Below, piece after piece: positions 25,981-34,457 of a stretch of DNA of 64,000 nucleotides; position 1 is the first letter of the stretch; each line of letters opens with the position of its first letter. The translations under genes and the position numbers were made by a program. Source of the stretch: Caulobacter sp. 602-1 (lineage in GTDB: Bacteria > Pseudomonadota > Alphaproteobacteria > Caulobacterales > Caulobacteraceae); the NCBI RefSeq assembly GCF_003931565.1, contig NZ_RRYI01000005.1, forward strand, positions 1 to 64,000, given 5' to 3'. The notes beneath the pieces were generated by a model. The model searched no databases. It saw only the letters and a program-made list of their open reading frames with translations, and was not told the DNA's origin.

Positions 25981-26475
25981 TCAGCCCCGGACGAAGATGT
26001 TCCGCAGCCACTGGGCGCCGGCCTTGGCGGCCTCGCCCCAGTCTTCCTCCTGTTCCTCGGGCTTGTAGCCCCAGGGATTGAACAGCTTCAGCCGGGGAAC
26101 CCTGGCGAAGGCCGCCGTGTCGCGGGTGGCCAGGGTCAGGCCGTGTTCCAGGGCGGTGGCGGCCAGCAGGGCGTCGCGGCCGTCGGTCAACGGAACGTGG
26201 GCGCGGCGGCGGACCACGGCGGCGTCGATCGCCAGCACGCGGCCGTCGAAGGCGGGGAGGACGCGGCCGTCCAGCCAGTCGCGCAGGCGCGAACCCTGAA
26301 CCTTGTCCTTGCGCTCGGCGCGGGCCGTCGCCGTCTCAAGCTCCAGCAGGGTGAGGGCCGAGATGAACAGGCTGGAGCGCGCGGCCGCGCCGGCCCACGC
26401 GGCCAGGCCCGGATCGGCGGCGCCGGCCTTGGCGTTGCGCAGCTCGAAGACGACGTCGGTATCCAGCAGATGCAT
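25981..26475 (-). CDS. PIN-domain toxin of a type II toxin-antitoxin pair
   Basis: A 164-residue VapC-like ribonuclease. The acidic active-site residues are visible: Asp in LLDTDVV (~5), Glu in TLLELET (~45), Asp in DGRDALLAATA (~100) and Asp in ATRDTAAF (~118). It overlaps the antitoxin stop by one base (TGATG). The C-terminal ~30 residues (PEEQEEDWGEAAKAGAQWLRN) extend beyond the usual PIN core. Confidence 0.88.
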   Translation of the reverse strand: MHLLDTDVVFELRNAKAGAADPGLAAWAGAAARSSLFISALTLLELETATARAERKDKVQGSRLRDWLDGRVLPAFDGRVLAIDAAVVRRRAHVPLTDGRDALLAATALEHGLTLATRDTAAFARVPRLKLFNPWGYKPEEQEEDWGEAAKAGAQWLRNIFVRG

Positions 26476-26732
26476 CAGTCGCCGTCCTTCCCGTCCCAGG
26501 TCTGGCGGCTCCAGGTCTCGGTCGAGCGCGGCGGTTCGATCGGGGCCACACCGGGCATGGCCAGCAGGTCGACGATGGTCTCGGTCTGGCCGGTCAGGCG
26601 GCGATAGGTCTCGACGCTCATCAGCACGTGGGTGGGGCGGCCGCGATCGGTGACGAACACCGGCTCGAGTCGCGCCGCGCGCTTGGCCCGGCTGACATCC
26701 TGGTTGAATTCGCGGCTCGTCTGGACCTTCAT
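26475..26732 (-). CDS. Phd/YefM-family antitoxin
   Basis: An 85-residue protein, MKVQTSREFNQDVSRAKRAA then PVFVTDRGRPTHVLMS, the standard Phd/YefM N-terminal DNA-binding fold, with a flexible acidic C-terminus that should wrap the toxin. The ATG at 26732 has GGTGAG upstream; a longer frame upstream is unlike the family. It is cotranscribed with the PIN toxin. The imperfect palindrome near 26774-26789 (GTAGGTACGTTACTAC) could be its autoregulatory site. Confidence 0.88.
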   Translation of the reverse strand: MKVQTSREFNQDVSRAKRAARLEPVFVTDRGRPTHVLMSVETYRRLTGQTETIVDLLAMPGVAPIEPPRSTETWSRQTWDGKDGD

Positions 26733-26936
26733 GGGCTTGCTCACCGCGCTAAATGACAAGGCTGTCTGTAGGTACGTTACTACATAGTGGCGTTCCGGCA
26801 ACAAAAAATAGGCAACGAAAACAATCGACTGACAGTGGCGTCAAAAACGCGGGATCCGGATTGCGCTCGCCCCCGATCTTAGCCTTGCATGGGGGAAAGG
26901 CGCGAAGCCAGCGGATCGCATTAGGGGCGTTTCAAA

Positions 26937-28301
26937 GTGTCGGACATTCTCGCGAGCACGCTCGCCACCCTGGCCGACGTCCTGTCGCCGCATGGCCCGG
27001 CCACTCCGGTCGCCGCCCACAGCTATGCCCCGGGCGACTTTTCGGTGCACTTCTTCCTGCAATTGACGGTGATCCTGCTGGCCTGCCGCGTGGTCGGCTG
27101 GCTGGGTCAGAAGTTCCTGGCCCAGCCCCAGGTCGTGGGCGAGATGATCGCCGGCGTGCTGCTGGGCCCCTCGCTGCTGGGCCTCGTATTCCCCGACTTC
27201 CAGCTGGCCCTGTTCCCCAAGGAGACCAAGAACGTCCTCTATGTCGGCTCCCAGCTGGGCGTGGGGCTCTACATGTTCCTGGTCGGCACGACCTTCAAGG
27301 TCGAGCATTTCCGGTCCAAGGCCCGGAGCGCGTTCAGCGTCTCGCTGGCCGGGATCGTCACGCCGTTCCTGGTGGCCGTGGCGATCACCCCGTTCCTGCT
27401 CAAGGTCCCGGGCCTGTTTGCGCCGACCATCAGCGTCGCCAACGCCACCCTGTTCATGGGCGCCTGCATCGCCCTGACCGCCTTTCCGATGCTGGCCCGG
27501 ATCATCAATGAGCGGGGCCTGCAGAACACCTCGCTGGGCGCCCTGTCCCTGACGGCCGGAGCCTTCGACGACGCCTGCTCGTGGTGCGTGCTGGCCATCG
27601 TGCTGGCGACCTTCGGCGGCGGGCCTGGCGTGGCGGTGCTGGCGATCGGCGGCGGCGTGATCTACGCGCTGTTCCTGACCGTCTTCGGCCGCAAGCTGCT
27701 GGCGCCGCTGGGGCGCATGGTCGACAAGGCCGGCGAGATGACCCCGACGGTGATGGCCATCACCCTGATGCTGTTCTGCCTGTCGGCCTTCCTGATGGAC
27801 GCCGTGGGCATCCACGCCATCTTCGGAGGGTTCATGCTGGGCGCGGTCATGCCGCGCGGCCTGTTCGTCGAGGAGCTGAAGAAGAAGGTCGAGCCGATCG
27901 CCGTCGTGCTGCTGCTGCCGATGTTCTTCACCTATTCGGGCCTCAACACCCGCATGGACATGGTCAACTCGCCTCAGCTGCTGCTGATCGCGCTGGGCGT
28001 TCTGGTCGCCTCGATCGTGGCCAAGTGGGGCGCCTGCTATGTCGCGGCCCGCGCCACGGGCGAGAACCACAGCACCGCCATGGGCATCGGCGCCCTGATG
28101 AACTCGCGCGGGCTGATGGAGCTGATCATCATCAATATCGGCCTGCAGAAGGGCATCATCGGTCCGCCCCTGTTCGCCATGCTGGTGCTGATGGCGATCG
28201 TCACCACGGTGATGGCCACCCCGCTGTTCGAGGCCGTCTACGGCCGCAAGGCCCGCGAGTCGGGCGAGCTGGGCGCGGCGCCGTCCGGCGCGGCGGCCTG
28301 A
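26937..28301 (+). CDS. Cation:proton antiporter, CPA2 family
   Basis: A 454-residue inner-membrane protein with about 12 hydrophobic segments, homologous to Na+/H+ or K+/H+ exchangers (NapA/KefB type). Seen are the QPQVVGEMIAGVLLGPSLLG motif in the early helices and the GAFDDACSW pair of acidic residues expected in the ion-binding helix. There is no C-terminal TrkA-N domain, so it is the short form. The start is GTG at 26937. The ion cannot be told from sequence. Confidence 0.9.
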   Translation: MSDILASTLATLADVLSPHGPATPVAAHSYAPGDFSVHFFLQLTVILLACRVVGWLGQKFLAQPQVVGEMIAGVLLGPSLLGLVFPDFQLALFPKETKNVLYVGSQLGVGLYMFLVGTTFKVEHFRSKARSAFSVSLAGIVTPFLVAVAITPFLLKVPGLFAPTISVANATLFMGACIALTAFPMLARIINERGLQNTSLGALSLTAGAFDDACSWCVLAIVLATFGGGPGVAVLAIGGGVIYALFLTVFGRKLLAPLGRMVDKAGEMTPTVMAITLMLFCLSAFLMDAVGIHAIFGGFMLGAVMPRGLFVEELKKKVEPIAVVLLLPMFFTYSGLNTRMDMVNSPQLLLIALGVLVASIVAKWGACYVAARATGENHSTAMGIGALMNSRGLMELIIINIGLQKGIIGPPLFAMLVLMAIVTTVMATPLFEAVYGRKARESGELGAAPSGAAA

Positions 28302-28319
28302 TCTCGATCGGGGGTTGTG

Positions 28320-28352
28320 CAACCTTTAGTCGGCAGCATTTGCCGAAGGTTG
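28320..28352 (+). terminator. Hairpin after the antiporter gene, probable terminator
   Basis: CAACCTT...CGGCA, loop GCATT, TGCCG AAGGTTG: a 12-bp stem interrupted by a 4-nt bulge (TAGT), followed by CGTTTCTC. It lies 18 bp after the antiporter stop. Confidence 0.55.
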
Positions 28353-28464
28353 CGTTTCTCGCGAGTGTGGGTCTGCTAAGTGATTGGAAAGAGGCGGCAA
28401 GCGTCTGGCACGACGCTTGCTGCTGCTTCCTGCGAAGTCGCCCCGTTTACCCGCAGGAGCCCCC

Positions 28465-29085
28465 ATGTCGATCAATGCGGTTTCGTCCCAGCAGTCCGTC
28501 TACACGCCCCCGACCCAGGCGGAGTCGTCGTCGGCCCCGGCCTTCACCCTCGAATCTGACGTGACTTCGGCCGAGCGGCCGCAACTCGCCCCCAAGCCCC
28601 CCCTGAGCGTGGCGCCGCTGACCAGCGGCGAGATCCAGGCGCGCATGGCGCTGCTGGAGCAGCAGCGGCCGGAGATGGAGGCGCGCGCCAAGGCCTGGCA
28701 CGAGATGCTGGAAGGCTGGGGTAATGCCGCAAAGGACGCCGCCGCCGCCCAGAACGACCAGCCTTATGGCCAGGTCACCAAGAACGGCGAGGTGATCGCC
28801 ACGGTCTACAACAGCGGCGTGATGAGCGGTCCGGGCGCGACCCAGATCGACGGGGAGCATCCGCCCGGCATGAAGGGTCCCGAACTGGCCAAATGGCGCG
28901 CCGAACAAATCTTGAAGGCGACGGGCGGGACGTTCGCCAGCCTCGATACGGCGGTGACCCAGGAGGCCTGGGTCGCCCAGCAGGCCAACAACAAGCCCAC
29001 CTTAGGGCTCATGGAGTGGGGGGCGGCCAACGGGTTCTCCAACTTCTTCGATGGGCGCTCGCATTTCAGCGACATCCGAGCCTGA
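28465..29085 (+). CDS. Hypothetical protein
   Basis: A 206-residue soluble protein without a signal peptide. The N-terminal ~60 residues are Ser/Pro-rich and look disordered; residues ~75-110 (EIQARMALLEQQRPEMEARAKAWHEML) look helical or coiled; the C-terminal half is compact, with VTKNGEVIATVYNSG. The ATG at 28465 has a clear AGGAG site. No family is recognised. Confidence 0.65.
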   Translation: MSINAVSSQQSVYTPPTQAESSSAPAFTLESDVTSAERPQLAPKPPLSVAPLTSGEIQARMALLEQQRPEMEARAKAWHEMLEGWGNAAKDAAAAQNDQPYGQVTKNGEVIATVYNSGVMSGPGATQIDGEHPPGMKGPELAKWRAEQILKATGGTFASLDTAVTQEAWVAQQANNKPTLGLMEWGAANGFSNFFDGRSHFSDIRA

Positions 29086-29272
29086 CAAATATAGCGTAAA
29101 AGAGAAATAAGGCTTTTAGCCCTGGGAGAATATACTTTTCCTCGGACTGGCCGCCGTATTCTTCGTATGTCTAGATATTTCCACCTGGAGTCGAGAAAAT
29201 CGATGTGACCGGGCCGATCTTGTGACGGAAGTCAAGAAGATCGCGGAATATATTCTAGTGCTGGAGGGAAAT

Positions 29273-29965
29273 ATGGCGAGCTGGGTTGGCAATGCGAACA
29301 ACAACACCATCGACTGGAGTTCCCACCCTATAGCCTTCAATGAGAGCGGACACTTCATGTCCGGGCTGGACGGCAACGACGACATCACCGGCGGCGACAA
29401 GTACCTGATCGGTGGCGCCTATATCGGCTCCACGCTCGATGGCGGGGCCGGCGACGATATTCTCCGGGCCCAGGCGGGGGACGACGTGCTGCTGGGCGGT
29501 ACTGGCAACGACGTGCTGCTGGGTGGCTCCGGCACGGATCTGCTGCTCGGCGGCGCCGGCAATGACCAATTGGTCGGCGACTCGGGCAACAACGACCGGA
29601 TGGCCGGCGGGACCGGCGACGACATCTACTACTTTACGCTGGGCGACGACGGCCGCGGGGACATCGTCAACGACGACATGTCGGCGACCTGGACGCCAGG
29701 CTCAGGCAACGGCAATGACCGCATCGAGTTGCTGAACACGACCCTGGATGGCGTCATCGTCGCCCGGGCCGGTGACGACCTGCTGCTGAGCCGCTTCGAG
29801 GACTTTTTCGACGACGGTCAGGTCAACTCCTACGTCACGGTCGAGGACTTCTTCGTCCACGGCCAGGGCTTCATTGAGGAGATCGGCCTGCAGGACACGA
29901 TCATCGCCGGCGTTGATCTGCTGTCGATCGTGCCGAACGACGGCAACTTCTACTTCCTGACTTAG
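29273..29965 (+). CDS. RTX-type calcium-binding protein, probably type I secreted
   Basis: A 230-residue protein with at least six glycine-aspartate nonapeptide repeats (AGDDILRAQ, AGDDVLLGG, TGNDVLLGG, SGTDLLLGG, AGNDQLVGD, TGDDIYYF) in residues ~58-125, forming the calcium-binding parallel beta roll. The C-terminus is hydrophobic (DGNFYFLT), as in type I secretion signals. There is no N-terminal signal peptide. The ATG at 29273 has GGAGGG five bases upstream, better than the GTG at 29222. No enzymatic domain is visible and no secretion genes are adjacent. Confidence 0.85.
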   Translation: MASWVGNANNNTIDWSSHPIAFNESGHFMSGLDGNDDITGGDKYLIGGAYIGSTLDGGAGDDILRAQAGDDVLLGGTGNDVLLGGSGTDLLLGGAGNDQLVGDSGNNDRMAGGTGDDIYYFTLGDDGRGDIVNDDMSATWTPGSGNGNDRIELLNTTLDGVIVARAGDDLLLSRFEDFFDDGQVNSYVTVEDFFVHGQGFIEEIGLQDTIIAGVDLLSIVPNDGNFYFLT

Positions 29966-30016
29966 GAACTCGGGGAAGGGGGCGGCGCGCCGCTCCCTTC
30001 CTTTCCCGCCGTCCGT

Positions 30017-30667
30017 TCAGGGCAGCTCGGACGCCGACGCCCGCGCGTTGGCGATCCGGACCAGGTCCGGCAGGCGCTGGCGTTCCACCGTCAGGAGCCG
30101 GGTCAGGCGTCGCGAGGCGCGCTCACTGGCCCATTCGCCGCCGCGCGCGACGGGCCGCAGGCCATGGGGAATGAATCGGGGCCGCCGTTCCAGATGGATC
30201 GACCGGACGAAATGGGTGCGGACCAGGAAACGGTCGGCGATCACCGTCGCCTCGGCATTGCCCAGCGCGGTGCTGGCCGCGTGGATCAGATGCTCGACCT
30301 CCGGGGTGTCGTGATCCTCGACGCGGCGGGAGATCGGGCTCCGCCCGGCCAGGGCCTGCACGAAGATGACCCTCACGACGTCGTACAGGTCGTCGAGCTC
30401 CTTGGCGTCCAACATCTTGGCGAAGAAGCCGTGATATCGGCGCGCGGAGATAAGGCCCTCGGCCTCAAGGCGGATCAGCGCCTCGCGGATCGGGGTCCGG
30501 CTGACCCGCAGCGGATCGGCCAGCAGGTCCGGGTTGAGGCGGGCGCCCGGACGCACCCGCCCATCCATCAGGGCCTGCCGCAGGAAGACATAGGCGAGAT
30601 GAGCGTCCGCGCCCGTGGAGCCTGGCGGCACGCTCCGCGTTTCCGCGGCCGATCGGGATGGAACCAC
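30017..30667 (-). CDS. GntR-family transcriptional regulator (FCD-type)
   Basis: A 216-residue regulator. The winged-helix domain is in residues ~25-85 (LRQALMDGRVRPGARL, then LRVSRTPIREALIRLEAEGLI, the GntR signature), followed by a helical effector domain like FCD proteins. The GTG start has GGAG 8 bp upstream. It lies 103 bp downstream of the halogenase gene on the same strand, so the two could be linked in regulation. Confidence 0.85.
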   Translation of the reverse strand: MVPSRSAAETRSVPPGSTGADAHLAYVFLRQALMDGRVRPGARLNPDLLADPLRVSRTPIREALIRLEAEGLISARRYHGFFAKMLDAKELDDLYDVVRVIFVQALAGRSPISRRVEDHDTPEVEHLIHAASTALGNAEATVIADRFLVRTHFVRSIHLERRPRFIPHGLRPVARGGEWASERASRRLTRLLTVERQRLPDLVRIANARASASELP

Positions 30668-30770
30668 GCTGCACTCTCCACCATCCGCGCGCGGTCGTTC
30701 GAAGCACGACCGCAGGCCACATAAAACCTATGGGCGATCAGATGAAAATGCAATCTTAGATTTAATTCGA

Positions 30771-32318
30771 TCAAGCGGGCTCGGTCTCGAACCCCGATGC
30801 GTTGATCCGCGCGATCAGGTCGCGGTGGCTGGGCAGGTCCTGGGTCGCGCGATCGGCGAAGCCGCGGATCTTGGCGAACAGCCGGGCCGCGCCGGCCACG
30901 TCCGCGAACTCGCCCGCGCCGGCGGCGAGGTCGGTTTTGAAGCCCATGCCGTAGAGAATGTACTGGTAGTTGAAGAAGGCGAAGGTCTCGAGATCCAGGA
31001 TGAAGTCGAACCGGGCCGGCGGGCGATAGCGCCACTGCTCCAGCAGTTCGGCCAGCCGTTCGGGGATCGAGGCCGGGTCGGCGTTCTGGCGCCAGAACGG
31101 CTCCTGGCGGCGGCTCAGGGCGTAGTGCAGCTTGAGAAACACGATGATGTTGTCGTAGCGCGCGGCCATCAGTTCGTTGAACCGGCGGGCCGGGGCGCTG
31201 ACCGGGCCGTTGTGCGGGAGGAGCTCGGCGATCATCGCCACGGCCGCCTCGATCAGCACCACGCCCGTGGATTCCAGCGGCTCCAGGAAGCCGGCCGACA
31301 GGCCCACGGCGACGCAGTTGCCGATCCACTGCTTTGGGCGATAGCCCGCGTCGAAGCGGATCCTGCGGGTCTCCGCCTCGACCCCGCCCAGATAGTCGCG
31401 CAGCACCGCCTCGGCGCGGGCGTCGTCCATATGGTCGCTGGAATAGACGCAGCCGACGCCGCGCGCGCCCGCCAGGCCGATATCCCAGGTCCAGCCGGCC
31501 TCATGGGCGGTGGCGACGGTGTAGCTCTGGATCGGCGCGTCCGGGCGGTCATAGGGCGTATGGCAGGCCAGTGCCCGGTCGGCGAACAGGATCGGCCGGG
31601 CCGACTTGAACGGCGAGCCCAGGGCCTTGCCGATGAGCTCGGCCCGGAAGCCCGAGCAGTCGATATAGAGGTCGGCGGTCAGGTCGCCGTGCTCGGGGCT
31701 GACGACGCGCGCGATGGCGCCCGTCTCGTCCAGGACCGTCTCGGACAGGGCGCCGCGCAGGTGGCGCACGCCCAGCTCCCGGGCCCGTTCGGCCAGCACC
31801 TGGGCCAGCTTGGCGGCGTCGAAGTGATAGGCGTAGTTCAGCGGTCCGGCGAAATCGCTCTCGTGTGGCCGCTTGGGCGCGCGGGCCGCGTCGGCGACGC
31901 GGGCTTGGATGGTCACGGCCTCGGCGAACGGCGCGCGTCCGGCCTCGTCCTGCAGCAGCCAGTAGGGGGCCAGCGAGGCGCCCTCGGTCGAGAACGGCGC
32001 CTCGAACGGATGAAAGAAGCTGTGATGGCGACCGTCCGCCGGCGTCTCCGCCCAGTCGACGAAGCGGATGCCCTGCTTGAACGTCGCCGAGGTCTCGCGA
32101 ATGAACCGCGCCTCGTCGACGCCCAGGAACCGCAGGGTGTTGCGGATGGTGGGGAAGGTGGCCTCGCCGACGCCGACGATGCCGATGTCGGGCGATTCCA
32201 GCAGGGTGATCGTCAGGTCGCCTTGGTCGGCCACGCGCAGGGCCTTGGCCAGGTAGGCGGCCGTCAGCCACCCCGCCGTCCCGCCGCCCACGATGAGGAT
32301 GCTTCGCCTGCGCCGCAT
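30771..32318 (-). CDS. Flavin-dependent halogenase-like protein (tryptophan halogenase family)
   Basis: A 515-residue member of the tryptophan halogenase family, FADH2-dependent enzymes that chlorinate or brominate aromatic substrates. The GGGTAGW FAD motif lies at ~11-17; the family Lys is seen in TFKQGIRFVDW, and the catalytic Glu in AGFLEPLESTG. The WxWxIP signature reads WTWDIGL, with Gly for Pro. The start at 32318 is chosen because the FAD motif follows immediately. In Caulobacter-like bacteria such genes often accompany TonB-receptor systems and may act on sugars or other substrates; none is adjacent here. Confidence 0.85.
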   Translation of the reverse strand: MRRRRSILIVGGGTAGWLTAAYLAKALRVADQGDLTITLLESPDIGIVGVGEATFPTIRNTLRFLGVDEARFIRETSATFKQGIRFVDWAETPADGRHHSFFHPFEAPFSTEGASLAPYWLLQDEAGRAPFAEAVTIQARVADAARAPKRPHESDFAGPLNYAYHFDAAKLAQVLAERARELGVRHLRGALSETVLDETGAIARVVSPEHGDLTADLYIDCSGFRAELIGKALGSPFKSARPILFADRALACHTPYDRPDAPIQSYTVATAHEAGWTWDIGLAGARGVGCVYSSDHMDDARAEAVLRDYLGGVEAETRRIRFDAGYRPKQWIGNCVAVGLSAGFLEPLESTGVVLIEAAVAMIAELLPHNGPVSAPARRFNELMAARYDNIIVFLKLHYALSRRQEPFWRQNADPASIPERLAELLEQWRYRPPARFDFILDLETFAFFNYQYILYGMGFKTDLAAGAGEFADVAGAARLFAKIRGFADRATQDLPSHRDLIARINASGFETEPA

Positions 32319-32446
32319 GGCGGATTGATAGCAGAGTTCGGGGCGGGGGAGGGAAGTTCGACGGAACGCGCTGGTGTCATCCAGCATCGGCGGTTCGCCC
32401 TACGGGATAACCCCGATTGTGGCCTCCTGGCGGGGTGATCACACTC

Positions 32447-32470
32447 AATGGATGAGCACACTCATCCATT
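32447..32470. promoter_or_regulatory. Perfect inverted repeat upstream of oleate hydratase (likely operator)
   Basis: AATGGATGAG (32447-32456), CACA, CTCATCCATT (32461-32470) is a perfect 10-bp inverted repeat with a 4-bp spacer, 162 bp before the oleate hydratase start. The size and symmetry suit a TetR- or MarR-type repressor. The halogenase starts 129 bp away on the other side, so it could control both. Confidence 0.6.
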
Positions 32471-32631
32471 AGGACACTCCACCGGCGCGCGTCCCGGCAT
32501 GATCCCATGACCGGCCCGCGCGCCCGGACAGGCCAGATCGCGGCCGGCTGTTTCGCCGGTTTGGCCGCGAGCGATGCGCCGTGCCCTCCCTAGCGTCCCC
32601 TGAGCCTCCGGCTTCCGGAAAGGATCTCGCC

Positions 32632-34398
32632 ATGTACTACAGCAGCGGAAATTACGAAGCCTTCGCCCGGCCCCGCAAACCAGCGGGCGTGGAGAACAAG
32701 ACGGCGTTCTTCGTCGGCTCGGGGCTGGCCAGCCTGGCCGGGGCGGCCTTTCTGATCCGGGACGGACACATGTCGGGCGAGAAGATCACCATCCTCGAAC
32801 GGCTGGCGCTTCCGGGCGGCGCCCTGGACGGCGTCAAGGATCCGGAGAAGGGCTTCGTGATCCGCGGCGGCCGCGAAATGGAAGAGCATTTCGAGTGTCT
32901 GTGGGATCTCTACCGCTCGATCCCGTCGCTCGAGGTCGAGGACGCCAGCGTGCTCGACGAGTTCTACTGGCTGGACAAGGACGACCCGAACTTCTCCCTG
33001 CAAAGGGCGACCCAGAACCGGGGCGAACCCATCGAGGACGTGGAGCGCCTGACCCTGAACGGCAAGGCCCAGAAGGACCTGATCTCGCTCTTCCTGGCGA
33101 CCCGCGAGGAGATGGAGAACAAGCGGATCAACGAGGTGGTCGGCGAGGACTTCCTGAAGAGCAACTTCTGGCTCTACTGGCGCACCATGTTCGCCTTCGA
33201 GGAATGGCACTCTGCTCTGGAGATGAAGCTCTACGTCCATCGCTTCATCCACCATATCGGCGGCCTGGCCGACTTCAGCGCCCTGAAGTTCACGCGCCGC
33301 AACCAATACGAGTCGCTGGTGCTGCCGCTGTACAAGTGGTTGACCGATCGCGGCGTCACCTTCCGCTACGGCGTCGAGGTCACCGATGTCGACTTCGACA
33401 TCACGGCGGAGCGCAAGCAGGCCACGCGCATCCACTGGCGCCAGGACGGCGTCGACGGCGGCGTCGACCTGGGTCCCGACGATCTGGTGTTCATGACCAT
33501 CGGATCGCTGACCGAGAACTCCGACAACGGCGACCACCATACGCCCGCGAAGCTCAACGAGGGGCCCGCGCCCGCCTGGGACCTCTGGCGCAACATCGCG
33601 GCGAAGGACCCGGCCTTCGGGCGGCCCGACGTCTTCGGCGCGCATATTCCCGAGACCAAGTGGGAGTCGGCCACGATCACCACCCTGGACGCGCGAATTC
33701 CGCCCTACATCCAGAAGGTCGCCAAGCGCGACCCGTTCAGCGGCGCGGTGGTCACCGGCGGCATCGTCACCGTCAAGGACTCCAGCTGGCTGATGAGCTG
33801 GACGGTCAGCCGCCAGCCGCACTTCAAGCAGCAGCCGAAGGATCAGGTCATCGTCTGGGTCTATTCGCTGTTCGTCGATCGGCCCGGCGACTTCATCAAG
33901 AAGCCGATGCAGGACTGCACGGGCGAGGAAATCACCCAGGAGTGGCTCTACCACATGGGCGTTCCGGTCGAGGAGATCGCCGAGCTGGCCGCGACGGGCG
34001 CCAAGGCCGTGCCGGTGATGATGCCCTATATCACCGCCTTCTTCATGCCGCGCCAGGCGGGGGATAGGCCGGACGTCGTGCCCAAGGGCGCGGTCAATTT
34101 CGCCTTCATCGGCCAGTTCGCCGAGTCTGGCGAACGCGACTGCATCTTCACCACGGAGTATTCCGTCCGTACGCCGATGGAGGCGGTCTATACTTTGCTG
34201 AACGTCGAGCGGGGCGTGCCGGAGGTCTTCAACTCGACCTATGACGTGCGCAAGCTGCTCGCCGCGATGGGGCATGTTCGCGACGGCAAGGCCTTCGACG
34301 TGCCAGGGCCGGCGTTCCTTCGCGAGCTGCTGCTCAGCAAGATCGACGCCACCGAGGTCGGCGACCTGCTGCGCGACGCCCATCTGATCCCGGAGTAG
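32632..34398 (+). CDS. ohyA: Oleate hydratase (myosin-cross-reactive antigen family)
   Basis: An FAD-containing hydratase adding water to the cis-9 double bond of unsaturated fatty acids, giving 10-hydroxy acids (588 aa, normal length). The N-terminal FVGSGLASLAGAAFLIRDG binds FAD. Conserved blocks include ERLALPGGALDG, the RGGREMEEHFECLWDL region, the RRNQYESLVLPLYKWL segment and the C-terminal GQFAESGERDCIFTTEYSVRTPMEAVY. The ATG at 32632 follows AAGGA by 9 bp. It is a single-gene unit with the inverted repeat upstream. It may serve detoxification of unsaturated fatty acids. Confidence 0.95.
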   Translation: MYYSSGNYEAFARPRKPAGVENKTAFFVGSGLASLAGAAFLIRDGHMSGEKITILERLALPGGALDGVKDPEKGFVIRGGREMEEHFECLWDLYRSIPSLEVEDASVLDEFYWLDKDDPNFSLQRATQNRGEPIEDVERLTLNGKAQKDLISLFLATREEMENKRINEVVGEDFLKSNFWLYWRTMFAFEEWHSALEMKLYVHRFIHHIGGLADFSALKFTRRNQYESLVLPLYKWLTDRGVTFRYGVEVTDVDFDITAERKQATRIHWRQDGVDGGVDLGPDDLVFMTIGSLTENSDNGDHHTPAKLNEGPAPAWDLWRNIAAKDPAFGRPDVFGAHIPETKWESATITTLDARIPPYIQKVAKRDPFSGAVVTGGIVTVKDSSWLMSWTVSRQPHFKQQPKDQVIVWVYSLFVDRPGDFIKKPMQDCTGEEITQEWLYHMGVPVEEIAELAATGAKAVPVMMPYITAFFMPRQAGDRPDVVPKGAVNFAFIGQFAESGERDCIFTTEYSVRTPMEAVYTLLNVERGVPEVFNSTYDVRKLLAAMGHVRDGKAFDVPGPAFLRELLLSKIDATEVGDLLRDAHLIPE

Positions 34399-34457
34399 TC
34401 AGGCGCTATTCCATGGCGTCACCCGGGACGCCAGCCCATGGCGCCCCGGGCGACGCC

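Noticed and set aside
24080..26732. Possible prophage or integrative element
   Set aside because: No integrase, transposase, tRNA target or phage structural gene is present; only composition and a toxin-antitoxin pair hint at acquisition.
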